Origin: Lentibacillus sp. CBA3610
GTDB taxonomy: Bacteria > Bacillota > Bacilli > Bacillales > Amphibacillaceae
DNA: 64,000 bases
NCBI RefSeq assembly: GCF_013373365.1
Contig: NZ_CP035925.1
Span: forward strand, 744,001 to 808,000
Direction: 5' to 3'
Below the pieces are notes generated by a model. That model was not told where the DNA came from, ran no database searches, and saw only the letters and a program-made list of their open reading frames with translations. Shown here piece by piece: positions 44,433-53,474 of this stretch. The translations under genes were made by a program, and so were the position numbers. Within the stretch, counting starts at the first letter, position 1, and every line of letters starts with the position of its first letter.

Positions 44433-45068
44433 CTAAAGGACATAGTAAAAAACAGAGAAGAAATGAAAGGTTGAGCCGGCGATGACGAACAAGTGCCAGA
44501 TTGCATGATGATACAGAAATCCGCGCCATATGTAAAAAATGGTGCCAATTGTATAAAATAGTCCACCAATAATTAGAAGCATGATGCCTGTTCCATGCAT
44601 CACCGAAGTGAGCGGCTCCCATACAAGCAGAACGAGCCAGCCCATGGCAACATAGAAAACGGTGGAAAAGACAACAAACCGCTTTACGAAAAAAATTTTG
44701 AAAACGATACCAATTAAAGCGATCCCCCAAACGATACCTAAAAGGGTCCATCCCAAATCACCGCGGAGATGTACCAGCAAGTAGGGTGTGTAGGTTCCGG
44801 CGATAAACAGGTAGATGGAAGAATGATCAAAAATCTGGAAAACATCCTTCCACCTTCCTTCAGGCAAGCTATGGACAATGGTTGATGAAAGATACATCAA
44901 AAGCATCGTTGTTCCGAAAATCGTAACCGAAATAATTTGCCAGGGGTCCTGATTGAATGACGCAAAAACAATGAGCAGGGCAAGTCCTGCTATACTTAAC
45001 AATGCACCTATGCCATGTGTGATGGCATGAACGCATTCCTCTTTTTTTGTAAATGTATGGATTTTCAT
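44433..45068 (-). CDS. TrhA / hemolysin III family membrane protein
   Basis: 211 residues with seven membrane segments and the family's metal-ligand pattern: EECVHAITHGIGALLSIAGL, SSTIVHSLPEG near residue 70, FDHSSIYLFIAGTYTPYLL, and HAIWHLFVIAGSTFHFFS at the end. Related to progestin/adipoQ receptors; linked to membrane lipid homeostasis in bacteria. ATG 45068 follows AGGATG. Convergent with the ykuF-like gene. Confidence 0.88.
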   Translation of the reverse strand: MKIHTFTKKEECVHAITHGIGALLSIAGLALLIVFASFNQDPWQIISVTIFGTTMLLMYLSSTIVHSLPEGRWKDVFQIFDHSSIYLFIAGTYTPYLLVHLRGDLGWTLLGIVWGIALIGIVFKIFFVKRFVVFSTVFYVAMGWLVLLVWEPLTSVMHGTGIMLLIIGGLFYTIGTIFYIWRGFLYHHAIWHLFVIAGSTFHFFSVFYYVL

Positions 45069-45304
45069 GGCGGACATCCTATTTTCAGTTCGTTGATGCA
45101 TATTATACATTAAAGGATAAAACTGTTACAGGTTTATGTTTTAAACGGATTGCTTGCGCCCCAACATTCAATAGGCTGTGGAAGTTTTTTTAACGATATA
45201 CGTGTATAAAGATGTTTCGATGACTTGACCTATGGTAAACTGTATATGTAGTCACTATAACTGACTCCTTAGTGTTCAGGGATTTCGAAAAGGAGTGTTT
45301 TTAT

Positions 45305-45754
45305 ATGAGTGCAACACAAGATAAGAAATTAACAGATATTGTCATTAGTGATTTGATGATTTCCTCAGAGAAAGTAGCTCATGTCCAGATTAACAATCCT
45401 TTGGAACATGCTCTCCTGATACTTGTGAAATCGGGGTATTCGGCTGTCCCTGTGTTGGATTCATCGTATAAGCTTGTTGGTACAATAGGCAAGACAAGGA
45501 TTTTAAATTCGGTTCTGGGTCTGGAACGTTTCGAAATGGAAAAGTTGTCCGACATGAGAGTACACGAGGCGATGAATACCGATATCCCTTGTTTATCGAA
45601 AACAGATACATTTATGGAAGGTTTGAAAGTCGTTATTAATTATCCGTTTGTATGTGTTGCTGATGCTGACGGCTATTTTGATGGTATTTTGACCAGGCGC
45701 GCTATCTTAAAGCAATTGAAACGGGATCATTATACATTTCAATCTAATGCTTAA
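45305..45754 (+). CDS. cbpB: CbpB (YkuL), CBS-pair c-di-AMP-binding protein
   Basis: 149 residues, two CBS motifs (VISDLMISSEKVAHVQINNPLEHAL...; HEAMNTDIPCLSKTDTFMEGL...). In B. subtilis and Listeria this protein binds c-di-AMP and, when free, stimulates the alarmone synthetase Rel. ATG 45305 follows AAAGGAG; the longer frame has no ribosome site. Its gene order (ykuL before ykuS and ykuT) supports the assignment. Confidence 0.88.
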   Translation: MSATQDKKLTDIVISDLMISSEKVAHVQINNPLEHALLILVKSGYSAVPVLDSSYKLVGTIGKTRILNSVLGLERFEMEKLSDMRVHEAMNTDIPCLSKTDTFMEGLKVVINYPFVCVADADGYFDGILTRRAILKQLKRDHYTFQSNA

Positions 45755-45850
45755 CACTAAGTCAGATGCCCTAAGGTGCGTGACTGGCCGGAACGGAAAT
45801 ACAACATAGCACTTATGTTGCATTTTACATCGACTAAGCAACAAAGTTTA
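45755..45850 (-). repeat. decayed remnant of the dispersed repeat (copy F)
   Basis: GCCCTAAGGTGCG, CCGGAACGGAAATAC, AGCACTTATG and TACATCGACTA resemble blocks of copy E (GCCCTAAGGTGCGCGGAGCGTATTTCC). Strongly decayed. Confidence 0.4.
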
Positions 45851-45971
45851 TGAAAAGCGCCTTTTATGAAAAAAGGAATTCCTACAGTTTTGGAAGACTT
45901 GCCCCTGCATACCTTTTTTTCTTTTGGAAAAACTGGCTATTGAAGGCTTTGTACCAGAGGAGGTATGCAAA

Positions 45972-46223
45972 ATGGCACGAATCGGGGTTGAGGATGCCAT
46001 GACTGATGTGAAGGAAACCCTGGCTGAGATGGGGCATGATGTTGTCGACTTGCAATCAGAGGATGACACTGCTTATTGTGATTGCTGCGTCATAACCGGT
46101 CAGGATAAGGATGTCATGGGCATGTCAACAACAAGCATTGCAGGTTCTGTTATTAATGCGTCCGGTTATAGCGCACAAGAAGTTTGTGACATGGTGCAAG
46201 ACAAGCTAAATGAACAGCAATAA
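45972..46223 (+). CDS. ykuS: YkuS-family protein (UPF0180)
   Basis: 83 residues: MARIGVEDAMTDVKETLAEMGHDVV..., with CDCCVITGQDKDVMG and SVINASGYSAQEVC, the pattern of YkuS, an uncharacterised small protein with a Cys-x-Cys-Cys motif. ATG 45972 is chosen because GAGGAGG precedes it; the longer frame begins in sequence that does not look coding. A strong bidirectional terminator separates it from the convergent mscS gene. Confidence 0.88.
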   Translation: MARIGVEDAMTDVKETLAEMGHDVVDLQSEDDTAYCDCCVITGQDKDVMGMSTTSIAGSVINASGYSAQEVCDMVQDKLNEQQ

Positions 46224-46224
46224 T

Positions 46225-46263
46225 AAAAAAGCTTCGGTTAACATTATAAACCGAAGCTTTTTT
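46225..46263. terminator. strong bidirectional terminator
   Basis: A6-GCTTCGGTT ... AACCGAAGC-T6, between convergent ykuS and mscS genes. Confidence 0.92.
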
Positions 46264-46267
46264 CGAT

Positions 46268-47098
46268 TTATTTGTTGTGAACGGTAACCTGCTGTGGAAA
46301 AGGTGTTTCAATTCCTGCATGATCAAAGGCTTCCTTAATTTGTTTTCGCATCGCACGCTCACATTCCCATTGAAGACCATTTTCAGTCTGTCCAACCACA
46401 CGCAGGACGACATCAGATGAACCGAGACTTTGAACCCCGATGGCATCCGGCCCTTCCTTGAAACGCTCATCATCCTTGAACGCAGCACATACTTGCTCCA
46501 GAATGGTGATGGCTTCATCGATATTCTCATTGTAGCGGATACTGATATCAACGAGTGCTCGCATATTGCCGCGGGTATGGTTGGCCACGCCTTCAATATA
46601 GCGGTTTGGCACATAATTTAATGTTCCGTTGAAACTGCGGATCTTTGACGTACGGAGGCCAATTTCTTCCACAATTCCATCATAGCCTGCTGTTGTTACA
46701 TAGTCATCAATTTCAAGTTGGCGTTCCAGCAAAATGAAAAAGCCAGTCACGATATCGCTGACAAGCCCTTGTGCGCCAAAACCGATAGCAAGACCAATAA
46801 TACCTGCACCTGCCAGCAGCGGACCAAGTGGTATGCCAAGTACCCCAAACATCATTAAAACTAATACAAAAATCATGACATAGGAAAACACGTTCAGCAA
46901 CAATTTTTCCAGTGTTTTCACCCGTGACGGGGAGATTTTCTGATTCGAGCCCGCCTTGTTTATGGCTTTTTCAATTATTTTTTTGCCAATCGGCAGCAAT
47001 ATGATAAATGCTAGAATCAGTAAGCCTATTTTTAGAACTGCTGGTACGACAGTCTCCATTATGTTGGCTAAACTTATATCAATTCCAAAAAACTCCAT
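46268..47098 (-). CDS. MscS-family small-conductance mechanosensitive channel (YkuT)
   Basis: 276 residues. About three membrane segments, the pore helix GPLLAGAGIIGLAIGFGAQGLVSDIVTGFFILLERQ, then the beta domain (VEEIGLRTSKIRSFNGTLNYVPN) and the C-terminal alpha/beta domain. Opens on hypo-osmotic shock. ATG 47098 follows AAAGGAGAG. The position matches ykuT of B. subtilis. Confidence 0.93.
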   Translation of the reverse strand: MEFFGIDISLANIMETVVPAVLKIGLLILAFIILLPIGKKIIEKAINKAGSNQKISPSRVKTLEKLLLNVFSYVMIFVLVLMMFGVLGIPLGPLLAGAGIIGLAIGFGAQGLVSDIVTGFFILLERQLEIDDYVTTAGYDGIVEEIGLRTSKIRSFNGTLNYVPNRYIEGVANHTRGNMRALVDISIRYNENIDEAITILEQVCAAFKDDERFKEGPDAIGVQSLGSSDVVLRVVGQTENGLQWECERAMRKQIKEAFDHAGIETPFPQQVTVHNK

Positions 47099-47267
47099 AT
47101 GTATTCTCTCCTTTCTAATAGACATCATAATAATTACCCCAACTTTAGTAAAGTAAAACATGTGGACAGCTCGTATATATCAGTTACAGGAATAAGCTTT
47201 CCGGCATATATAATATTGGATACCATTAAAAGAATCCTTTGCATTATTAATCGATGGAGGTATAAGG

Positions 47268-47714
47268 ATGAAATTAAGAGACAGAATGCCGGAACTGGAT
47301 GGTGCCACAAAATGGCTCAATAGCAAACCATTAGCACGAAAAGATTTAATCGGTAATAAGCCAGTTTTAATCCATTTCTGGTCAATCAGCTGTGATACAT
47401 GCAAAAAAGCAATGCCAAACGTGAATGAGTTACGCGATATGTATCAAGGGAAATTGAATGTTGTTGCTGTTCATATGCCGCGATCCGAAAATGATACTGA
47501 TTTAAAAGAGATACGCTATGCTGCCAAAAAGCATAACATAACGGAGCCAATCTTTGTCGATAATGAAGACAATTTAACAAACGCCTATAAAAATAGACAG
47601 GTTCCGGCATATTATGTGTTTGATGCAAACGGAAAGCTAAGACATCGGCAGACCGGCAGCGGGGGATTCAATATTCTTCAGAAGCGGATTCACAGAGTTG
47701 TGAATGAAGTGTGA
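47268..47714 (+). CDS. YkuV-like thiol-disulfide oxidoreductase
   Basis: 148 residues, TlpA/thioredoxin-like fold with Cys42-Asp-Thr-Cys45 (FWSISCDTCKKAMP) and cis-Pro region RQVPAYYVFD. No signal peptide, so cytoplasmic. B. subtilis ykuV lies in the same order. ATG 47268 follows GGAGG. Confidence 0.88.
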   Translation: MKLRDRMPELDGATKWLNSKPLARKDLIGNKPVLIHFWSISCDTCKKAMPNVNELRDMYQGKLNVVAVHMPRSENDTDLKEIRYAAKKHNITEPIFVDNEDNLTNAYKNRQVPAYYVFDANGKLRHRQTGSGGFNILQKRIHRVVNEV

Positions 47715-47786
47715 AGTCAGGTAACGATATGCGGCGACAAAACAGGCAGGCGTATTTTTAAACTAAAAAATTGGTAGCGCAGGATT

Positions 47787-47826
47787 TAAGCTTTCACTGT
47801 CAGTTTGCAGTGAAAGCTTATTTTCA
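47787..47826 (+). terminator. terminator after the ykuV-like gene
   Basis: 13-bp perfect arms TAAGCTTTCACTG / CAGTGAAAGCTTA followed by TTTTC. Confidence 0.8.
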
Positions 47827-47924
47827 ATTAAAAAATTTTAAAAAAGTGTGTAAAAGGTATGGCATTTTATTTCGGGACCCGTTATATTAGATATTGTGAA
47901 AAGTCATCGGGGAGGGAGAGGGCA

Positions 47925-49673
47925 TTGGAAATTTTTAAAAAGTTAAAGCAATTTTATTGGCCATATAAAAAATATTTCCTGACATCATTATTTTTCCTGT
48001 TTTTTGTTGTGGCCATCACAGTTGTTTATCCGATTGTTCTGCAGTTAACGATTGACGAGGTGGTGCTGGAAGAACGTTACGCTTTGATTCCGTATATAGC
48101 TGCAGGGTTTTTTCTTATTATGCTTATAAAAGCTATCTCTTCTTTTTTCCATCAATATATGGGGGATTTGTTTGGCATAACAACTGTTTATAAGCTTCGG
48201 GAAGCATTGTATGAAAAGCTTCAGGTTTTATCGTTTAAATACTTTGATAACGCCAGAACCGGCGATCTTATGTCCCGTAAGACGACAGATGTGGAAGGTT
48301 TCCGTAATTTTATTTCCTTTGGCATTTCGGATCTTATTGAAATGACAATGCTCATGTTATTCAGTCTGGCGGTTATGTTTTACTATTCTATACCACTGAC
48401 ACTGATCACGATGGCAGCTATGCCTTTTTTGGCAGTCGTTGTTTATAAATTTGACAAACGGGTCCATCCGGCATTCAGAGGGATTCGTAAATCATTCGGT
48501 CGTCTCAACACACGCGTACAGGAAAATATAAGCGGAATGAATACGGTGAAATCATTATCGAAAGAGGACTTTGAAGTTGGACGGTTCTCTGACAGCAATG
48601 ATAACTACCGCCAGAATTATTTATATACATCCGGTATCTGGTCGAAATACTTTCCGGTCATGGAGTTTATCGGTAATGTGTGTGTGGTTCTGCTGTTGGC
48701 CTATGGCGGATATCTGGTCATCACTGATGAACTTAGCCCCGGAGCGCTCACAGCCTTTTTCAGCCTTGTCTGGTATATTATGGGACCGCTGATGAATCTG
48801 GGGTTCGTCATTAATATGTTTTCACAGGCCAAAGCATCCGGTGAACGTGTGCTGGAGATTTTGGAAGCAAAAGAAGATGTTACAGAAAAAGAAGGTGCAA
48901 TCGATACACCAATCAACGGCCATGTCACATTCAAAGATGTTACATTAACGTATATCAAAGATGATGATAAAGCCTTAAAAGATATCAGTTTTGATGCCCC
49001 CGCCGGCAAAGTAATCGGTCTGAGCGGGCCGACCGGATCAGGAAAAACAAGCATTACACAACTGATTCCCCGTTTTTATGAACCGGAAAAAGGTGAGGTG
49101 CTGGTTGATGGGAGACCGGCAGACGATTACCAGCTGAAAACATTACGCAAGCATATCGGGTTTGTGCTGCAGGAGTCGTTTCTATTTTCAACGACCATCA
49201 GGGAAAATATCCGCTATGGTAACCCGGAAATACCGGAAGAAAAGATAATCGATGCTGCTAAGCGGGCACAGGCACATGATTTTATTATGGAAATGCCTAA
49301 GGGATACGATACCATGCTGGGCGAACGCGGGATGGGTTTATCCGGCGGTCAGAAACAGCGTATTGCCATTTCCCGGGCCATTTGTATCAATCCGAGTATC
49401 CTGGTGCTTGATGACGCGACATCGGCAGTTGATATGGAAACAGAATTCAAGATTCAAAAGGCTTTAAAAGAGGTTATGAAAGGGCGGACTACCTTTATCA
49501 TTGCCCATCGTATCTCATCGCTTAAGCACGCTGATGAAATTCTGGTTCTCGAAGACGGGGAGATTATTGAACGTGGCAGCCATGATGAACTCGTCCGCAA
49601 TAATGGTCTATATAACCGAATCTATCATATCCAGTACCAGGACAGAGAACAAATTATGTCGACAACAACATAA
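47925..49673 (+). CDS. heterodimeric ABC exporter, subunit with degenerate catalytic site
   Basis: 582 residues: six membrane segments then a nucleotide-binding domain with Walker A GPTGSGKTS, signature LSGGQKQR and Walker B ILVLDDATSAVD. The catalytic glutamate is replaced by Asp (LDD), while the signature is canonical. That is the pattern of the non-hydrolysing half of heterodimeric exporters (BmrC/TM287 type). Start TTG 47925 fits GGAGGGAGAGG; upstream in-frame starts have poor sites. Seventeen bases before the partner gene. Confidence 0.85.
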   Translation: MEIFKKLKQFYWPYKKYFLTSLFFLFFVVAITVVYPIVLQLTIDEVVLEERYALIPYIAAGFFLIMLIKAISSFFHQYMGDLFGITTVYKLREALYEKLQVLSFKYFDNARTGDLMSRKTTDVEGFRNFISFGISDLIEMTMLMLFSLAVMFYYSIPLTLITMAAMPFLAVVVYKFDKRVHPAFRGIRKSFGRLNTRVQENISGMNTVKSLSKEDFEVGRFSDSNDNYRQNYLYTSGIWSKYFPVMEFIGNVCVVLLLAYGGYLVITDELSPGALTAFFSLVWYIMGPLMNLGFVINMFSQAKASGERVLEILEAKEDVTEKEGAIDTPINGHVTFKDVTLTYIKDDDKALKDISFDAPAGKVIGLSGPTGSGKTSITQLIPRFYEPEKGEVLVDGRPADDYQLKTLRKHIGFVLQESFLFSTTIRENIRYGNPEIPEEKIIDAAKRAQAHDFIMEMPKGYDTMLGERGMGLSGGQKQRIAISRAICINPSILVLDDATSAVDMETEFKIQKALKEVMKGRTTFIIAHRISSLKHADEILVLEDGEIIERGSHDELVRNNGLYNRIYHIQYQDREQIMSTTT

Positions 49674-49690
49674 AAGGGAGGGAGAATGAC

Positions 49691-51526
49691 ATGGCAGAAC
49701 AAACATCTAAAGCGAACCGGCATTTAAACCGGTTTTATTATACCGTTGACCATGCAGTGGAAAAACCGTTCAACTGGAAACAAATGTGGCGGCTCTTGAC
49801 TTATTTGAAACCATATGCCAAAACGTACCTTCCTGGAGCTGTTATAGCGATGTTCATTTCAACAGCGGTACGTTTAATTGTGCCTATCCTGATTGGTAAG
49901 GTTGCTTTTGACGTCGTTATCGCTAATGGAAATACGACGATGCTTACTTATCTTGTCATCGGTATTGCGCTATTATATTTGCTGAGTTATATCGGAAATG
50001 TTTTTCGAATAAAATGGGTAAACATATTAGGGCAAAATGTTATCTATGACTTGCGACAGCATTTATTTTCGCATATTCAGAGGTTGTCACATCGTTTTTT
50101 TGATTCGCGTTCGGGCGGGTCGATTATTGTTCGGATTATGAATGATACGAACTCTTTGCAGGAATTGTTTACGAACGGGATTATCAATCTGCTGATGGAT
50201 GTTGTAATGCTTACCGGAATCGTTGTTACATTATTGGTGTTAAGTCCGAAGCTGGCACTGGCGATTATGGTCATCCTGCCGATCATGTTCTATATTTCAA
50301 CAAAACTCAGGCGGAATATCCGGCGTTCATGGCAGGACGTACGAATTCAGCAATCACGGCTGAATTCGCACCTTAATGAGAGTATACAGGGCGTCCGTAT
50401 TACCCAGTCATTCTCACAGGAAAAGGCGAATTCGGAATACTTTGAAGGGCTTAATACGGATAATTTCAATAGCTGGCGCACAGCCACGAAAAAGAGTGCC
50501 ATGTTTGGTCCGTTTGTGGAAATGAGCAATGCACTCGGTTCAATTATTCTCATAGCCTATGGAGCCTATCTCATTTTGCTGGGAGAGGGAAATGGCGGTA
50601 TTGCCATTGGTACCTTTGTATCATTCGGTTTTTATATCGGTATGTTCTGGGAGCCGATTTCACGTCTTGGACAGATGTATAACCAGCTGCTGATGGCGAT
50701 GTCTTCTTCCGAGCGTATTTTTGAGTTTCTTGACGAACAGCCGAATGTCGTTGATAAACCGGATGGCGTTGACTTAACCGATATGAAAGGACATATTGAA
50801 TTCGATCGGGTTCAATTTTCCTATGATGAAGACCGGATTGCTTTGCATGAAATATCATTGGATATTAAGGCGGGTCAGACGATTGCTTTGGTCGGCCATA
50901 CCGGAAGCGGGAAATCCACCATCGCCAATCTGATCAGCCGTTTCTATGACCCGACGAATGGTGCTGTCAAAATTGATGGGCATGATTTACGTGATGTCAG
51001 GCTGAACAGTCTGCGCCGCGGTATCAGCGTCGTGCTGCAGGATACGTTTATTTTCTCTGGTAACATTATGGAAAATATCCGATTCGGCCGTCCGGATGCA
51101 ACTGATGAGGACGTCATTGAAGCATCCAAAGTAGTTGGAGCCGATGACTTTATCCGGCGGCTGGCAAATGGATATGAAACAGAAGTGGAAGAACGCGGCA
51201 ATATCCTGTCAGCAGGTGAACGGCAATTATTATCATTTGCAAGGGCACTGCTGGCTGATCCGAAAATTTTAATTTTGGATGAAGCAACGGCAAGCATTGA
51301 TACAGAGACAGAAGTTAAGATCCAAGCTGCGTTGCAACGGTTATTGGAAGGCAGAACTGCGATCATTATTGCCCACCGTCTGTCAACAATCAGGGAATCG
51401 GATAATATTTATGTGCTGGAAAACGGAAAAGTATTGGAGAACGGCAGTCACGATGAGCTTATGAAACGGCATGGCGAATATTTCGGACTGGTTAAGTCAC
51501 AATTTGAAATGCTGGATGCGATGTAG
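49691..51526 (+). CDS. heterodimeric ABC exporter, catalytic subunit
   Basis: 611 residues. An N-terminal cytoplasmic extension of about 40 residues, six membrane segments, then a nucleotide-binding domain with Walker A GHTGSGKST, a variant signature LSAGERQ, and Walker B ILILDEATASID with the catalytic Glu. The complement of the preceding subunit, together giving one canonical and one degenerate ATP site. Such pairs export drugs or lipids; the substrate is unknown. Terminator follows at 51550. Confidence 0.87.
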   Translation: MAEQTSKANRHLNRFYYTVDHAVEKPFNWKQMWRLLTYLKPYAKTYLPGAVIAMFISTAVRLIVPILIGKVAFDVVIANGNTTMLTYLVIGIALLYLLSYIGNVFRIKWVNILGQNVIYDLRQHLFSHIQRLSHRFFDSRSGGSIIVRIMNDTNSLQELFTNGIINLLMDVVMLTGIVVTLLVLSPKLALAIMVILPIMFYISTKLRRNIRRSWQDVRIQQSRLNSHLNESIQGVRITQSFSQEKANSEYFEGLNTDNFNSWRTATKKSAMFGPFVEMSNALGSIILIAYGAYLILLGEGNGGIAIGTFVSFGFYIGMFWEPISRLGQMYNQLLMAMSSSERIFEFLDEQPNVVDKPDGVDLTDMKGHIEFDRVQFSYDEDRIALHEISLDIKAGQTIALVGHTGSGKSTIANLISRFYDPTNGAVKIDGHDLRDVRLNSLRRGISVVLQDTFIFSGNIMENIRFGRPDATDEDVIEASKVVGADDFIRRLANGYETEVEERGNILSAGERQLLSFARALLADPKILILDEATASIDTETEVKIQAALQRLLEGRTAIIIAHRLSTIRESDNIYVLENGKVLENGSHDELMKRHGEYFGLVKSQFEMLDAM

Positions 51527-51549
51527 GGGATAATACGACGCCTAATCCC

Positions 51550-51592
51550 AAAAATGGCAACCGCCTATTGTATAGAGGCAGTTGCCATTTTT
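51550..51592 (+). terminator. terminator of the ABC exporter operon
   Basis: AAAAATGGCAAC ... GTTGCCATTTTT with an inner GCCT/AGGC pairing. Confidence 0.9.
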
Positions 51593-51714
51593 AAATTTTT
51601 GAAAACAGCGTTAAGAGATCAGGTGAAAGAATATATGTCTGCAAAATCGTAATAAATTCCATAAGGGGATGTGCTAGAGCGTTCCCCGTCCAAGAGTCCA
51701 TAGCCGACATACTT

Positions 51715-51757
51715 AAAAAAGCAGCTGTCCTAAAGCGGTGAGCTGCTTCTTTTTTTA
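51715..51757. terminator. terminator past the cyd operon
   Basis: AAGCAGCT (51719-51726) and AGCTGCTT (51741-51748) with A and T runs on both sides. It abuts the restored cydC stop. Confidence 0.8.
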
Positions 51758-53474
51758 TAATAATTCTTTTTCAATCTGTTTCATTTCATAAAAGTAACCT
51801 TTTTGCTCCATCAATTCAACAAATGAGCCGGATTCAAATAATGGTGCCATGATCCATCACGATATCTGGTCATTTTCCAGGTTGGTCAGGCGATGACTGA
51901 CGAGGAATAAGTGTTATCGTCTTTTTGGCTTGCTCGAAAAGATGCCTGTAGATGGCTTCTTCAGTCGGGGCATCAACAGATGATGTCGGTTCATCCAACA
52001 ACCAGAGATGGTCATTCTTAAGCATCACCCGTGCTACGGCCAAACGTTGCTTTTCTCCGCCGGAAAGATTTTCGCCTTTTTCATAAACGGCATCATCCAG
52101 GGACAAATAGTCAAGTTCGACATTGGCGAGTGCTGCCTCCATTTCTTCATCCGTTAATGAATCGCCGGCAAGCAGCAAATTGCTTCTGAGAGTCCCATAG
52201 AAGAAATGGTTTTCCTGAAGGACGACATTCGTGTTTGCCCAAATGGATTCCTGGTCGATATTATCGATTGACAGACCATCTAAATGAATATCGCCCTGGT
52301 CGGCATGATTCAATTTCAATAGCAACTGGAGCAGAGTTGATTTACCTGAGCCGCTTGGTCCGACAATCGCTGTTTTTGAACCAGCCTGTAAGTTTAAATT
52401 TATATTTTTCAACGTTTGCCGTGGTTCGTCCGGGAATGAAAACGATACACCTTTCATATCAATTGTGACTGCCTGCCGGGATTGTAATTCTTTCATATCA
52501 GACGTACCTGTATCCGTTTCATCGCCTCCTTCAACGACAGCAGATAAACGGCTCGCGGCGCGTTTACTGTCTTGAAAGTGAATGGGGAATGCAGCCATGG
52601 GAGCAGCATCTTCAAAAACGGTTAACGAGATCATAACAAGCATCGCCAGAAAAATACCCTCCAGCTGTCCTTCGGTGACCAGAAAAGCCCCCAACGCCAG
52701 CACAAACCAGGAAACAACCAGTGACACGAATGAATTCACAGATTGACTATAGAGCTTATTGATGTTTTCCCGTTCCTGTTCACTGATATATGAATCGGAT
52801 GACTGGATTAACTGTTGTTCTTTTTCATCCAGCTTCTGATAGATTTTCAGATCGCGAAAACCATGCAGAAACTCAGTCACTTCAGTGGATAATGTCCCCC
52901 TCTCAGTTCGCACATATTGCGTGATTCTGGCTTGCCTTAAAGCAAATATCGCCGGAACGACAAATATGGTGAGTAAAAGGCCTGCCAAGAGGACAAATGC
53001 GACATAAACGGAAAAGAACGCGGTAAACAGAATCGTGCTTAAAAATACCAATGCTAAGACAATAGGCGGATAAAAGACCCTTAGAAAGAAGTTTTGCAGT
53101 GTTTCAACATCACCGACTATCCGGGACAACAGATCACCGCTTCTGTATTTATGAAAAATTTCCGGAGCTAACGGTTCCAGTTTTTTGAAAAAGTTAACAC
53201 GTAAATTGCTTAAAATGGTAAATGTTGCCCTGTGTGAAAAATAGCGTTCAGCATAACGCGCTATCGCTTTTGTAATCCCGAACAGTTTAACGGTTGATGT
53301 TATCAGAATCAACGTATAGAAAGGAGGTGTCAAGGCAGCTTTTGAGATTAGGTATCCGCTTGCTGCGAAAAGGCCGACAGACGTTATGCCGGCAATAAAA
53401 CCAAAGATGATCGCATAAAGTATATCCCTTTTCTCAGCCATCATTAACCTGATGATCACCATTAAATCCTTCAT
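51755..53474 (-). pseudogene. cydC: CydC, ABC exporter for cytochrome bd assembly, frameshifted at the 3' end
   Basis: About 573 codons. Partner of CydD in exporting thiols needed to assemble cytochrome bd. Six membrane segments, Walker A GPSGSGKST, signature LSGGEKQR, Walker B LLDEPTSSVD. The open frame ends early (51870) with a nonsense tail, but the shifted frames continue LVSHRLTNLE, VMDHGTII, ESGSFVELMEQKGYFYEMKQ to a TAA at 51755. At least two single-base changes are needed (about 51905 and 51845). The ATG overlaps the cydD stop. Confidence 0.88.

Noticed and set aside
44365-44751. 128-residue minus-strand open frame
   Set aside because: Shadow of the TrhA-family gene in another frame.
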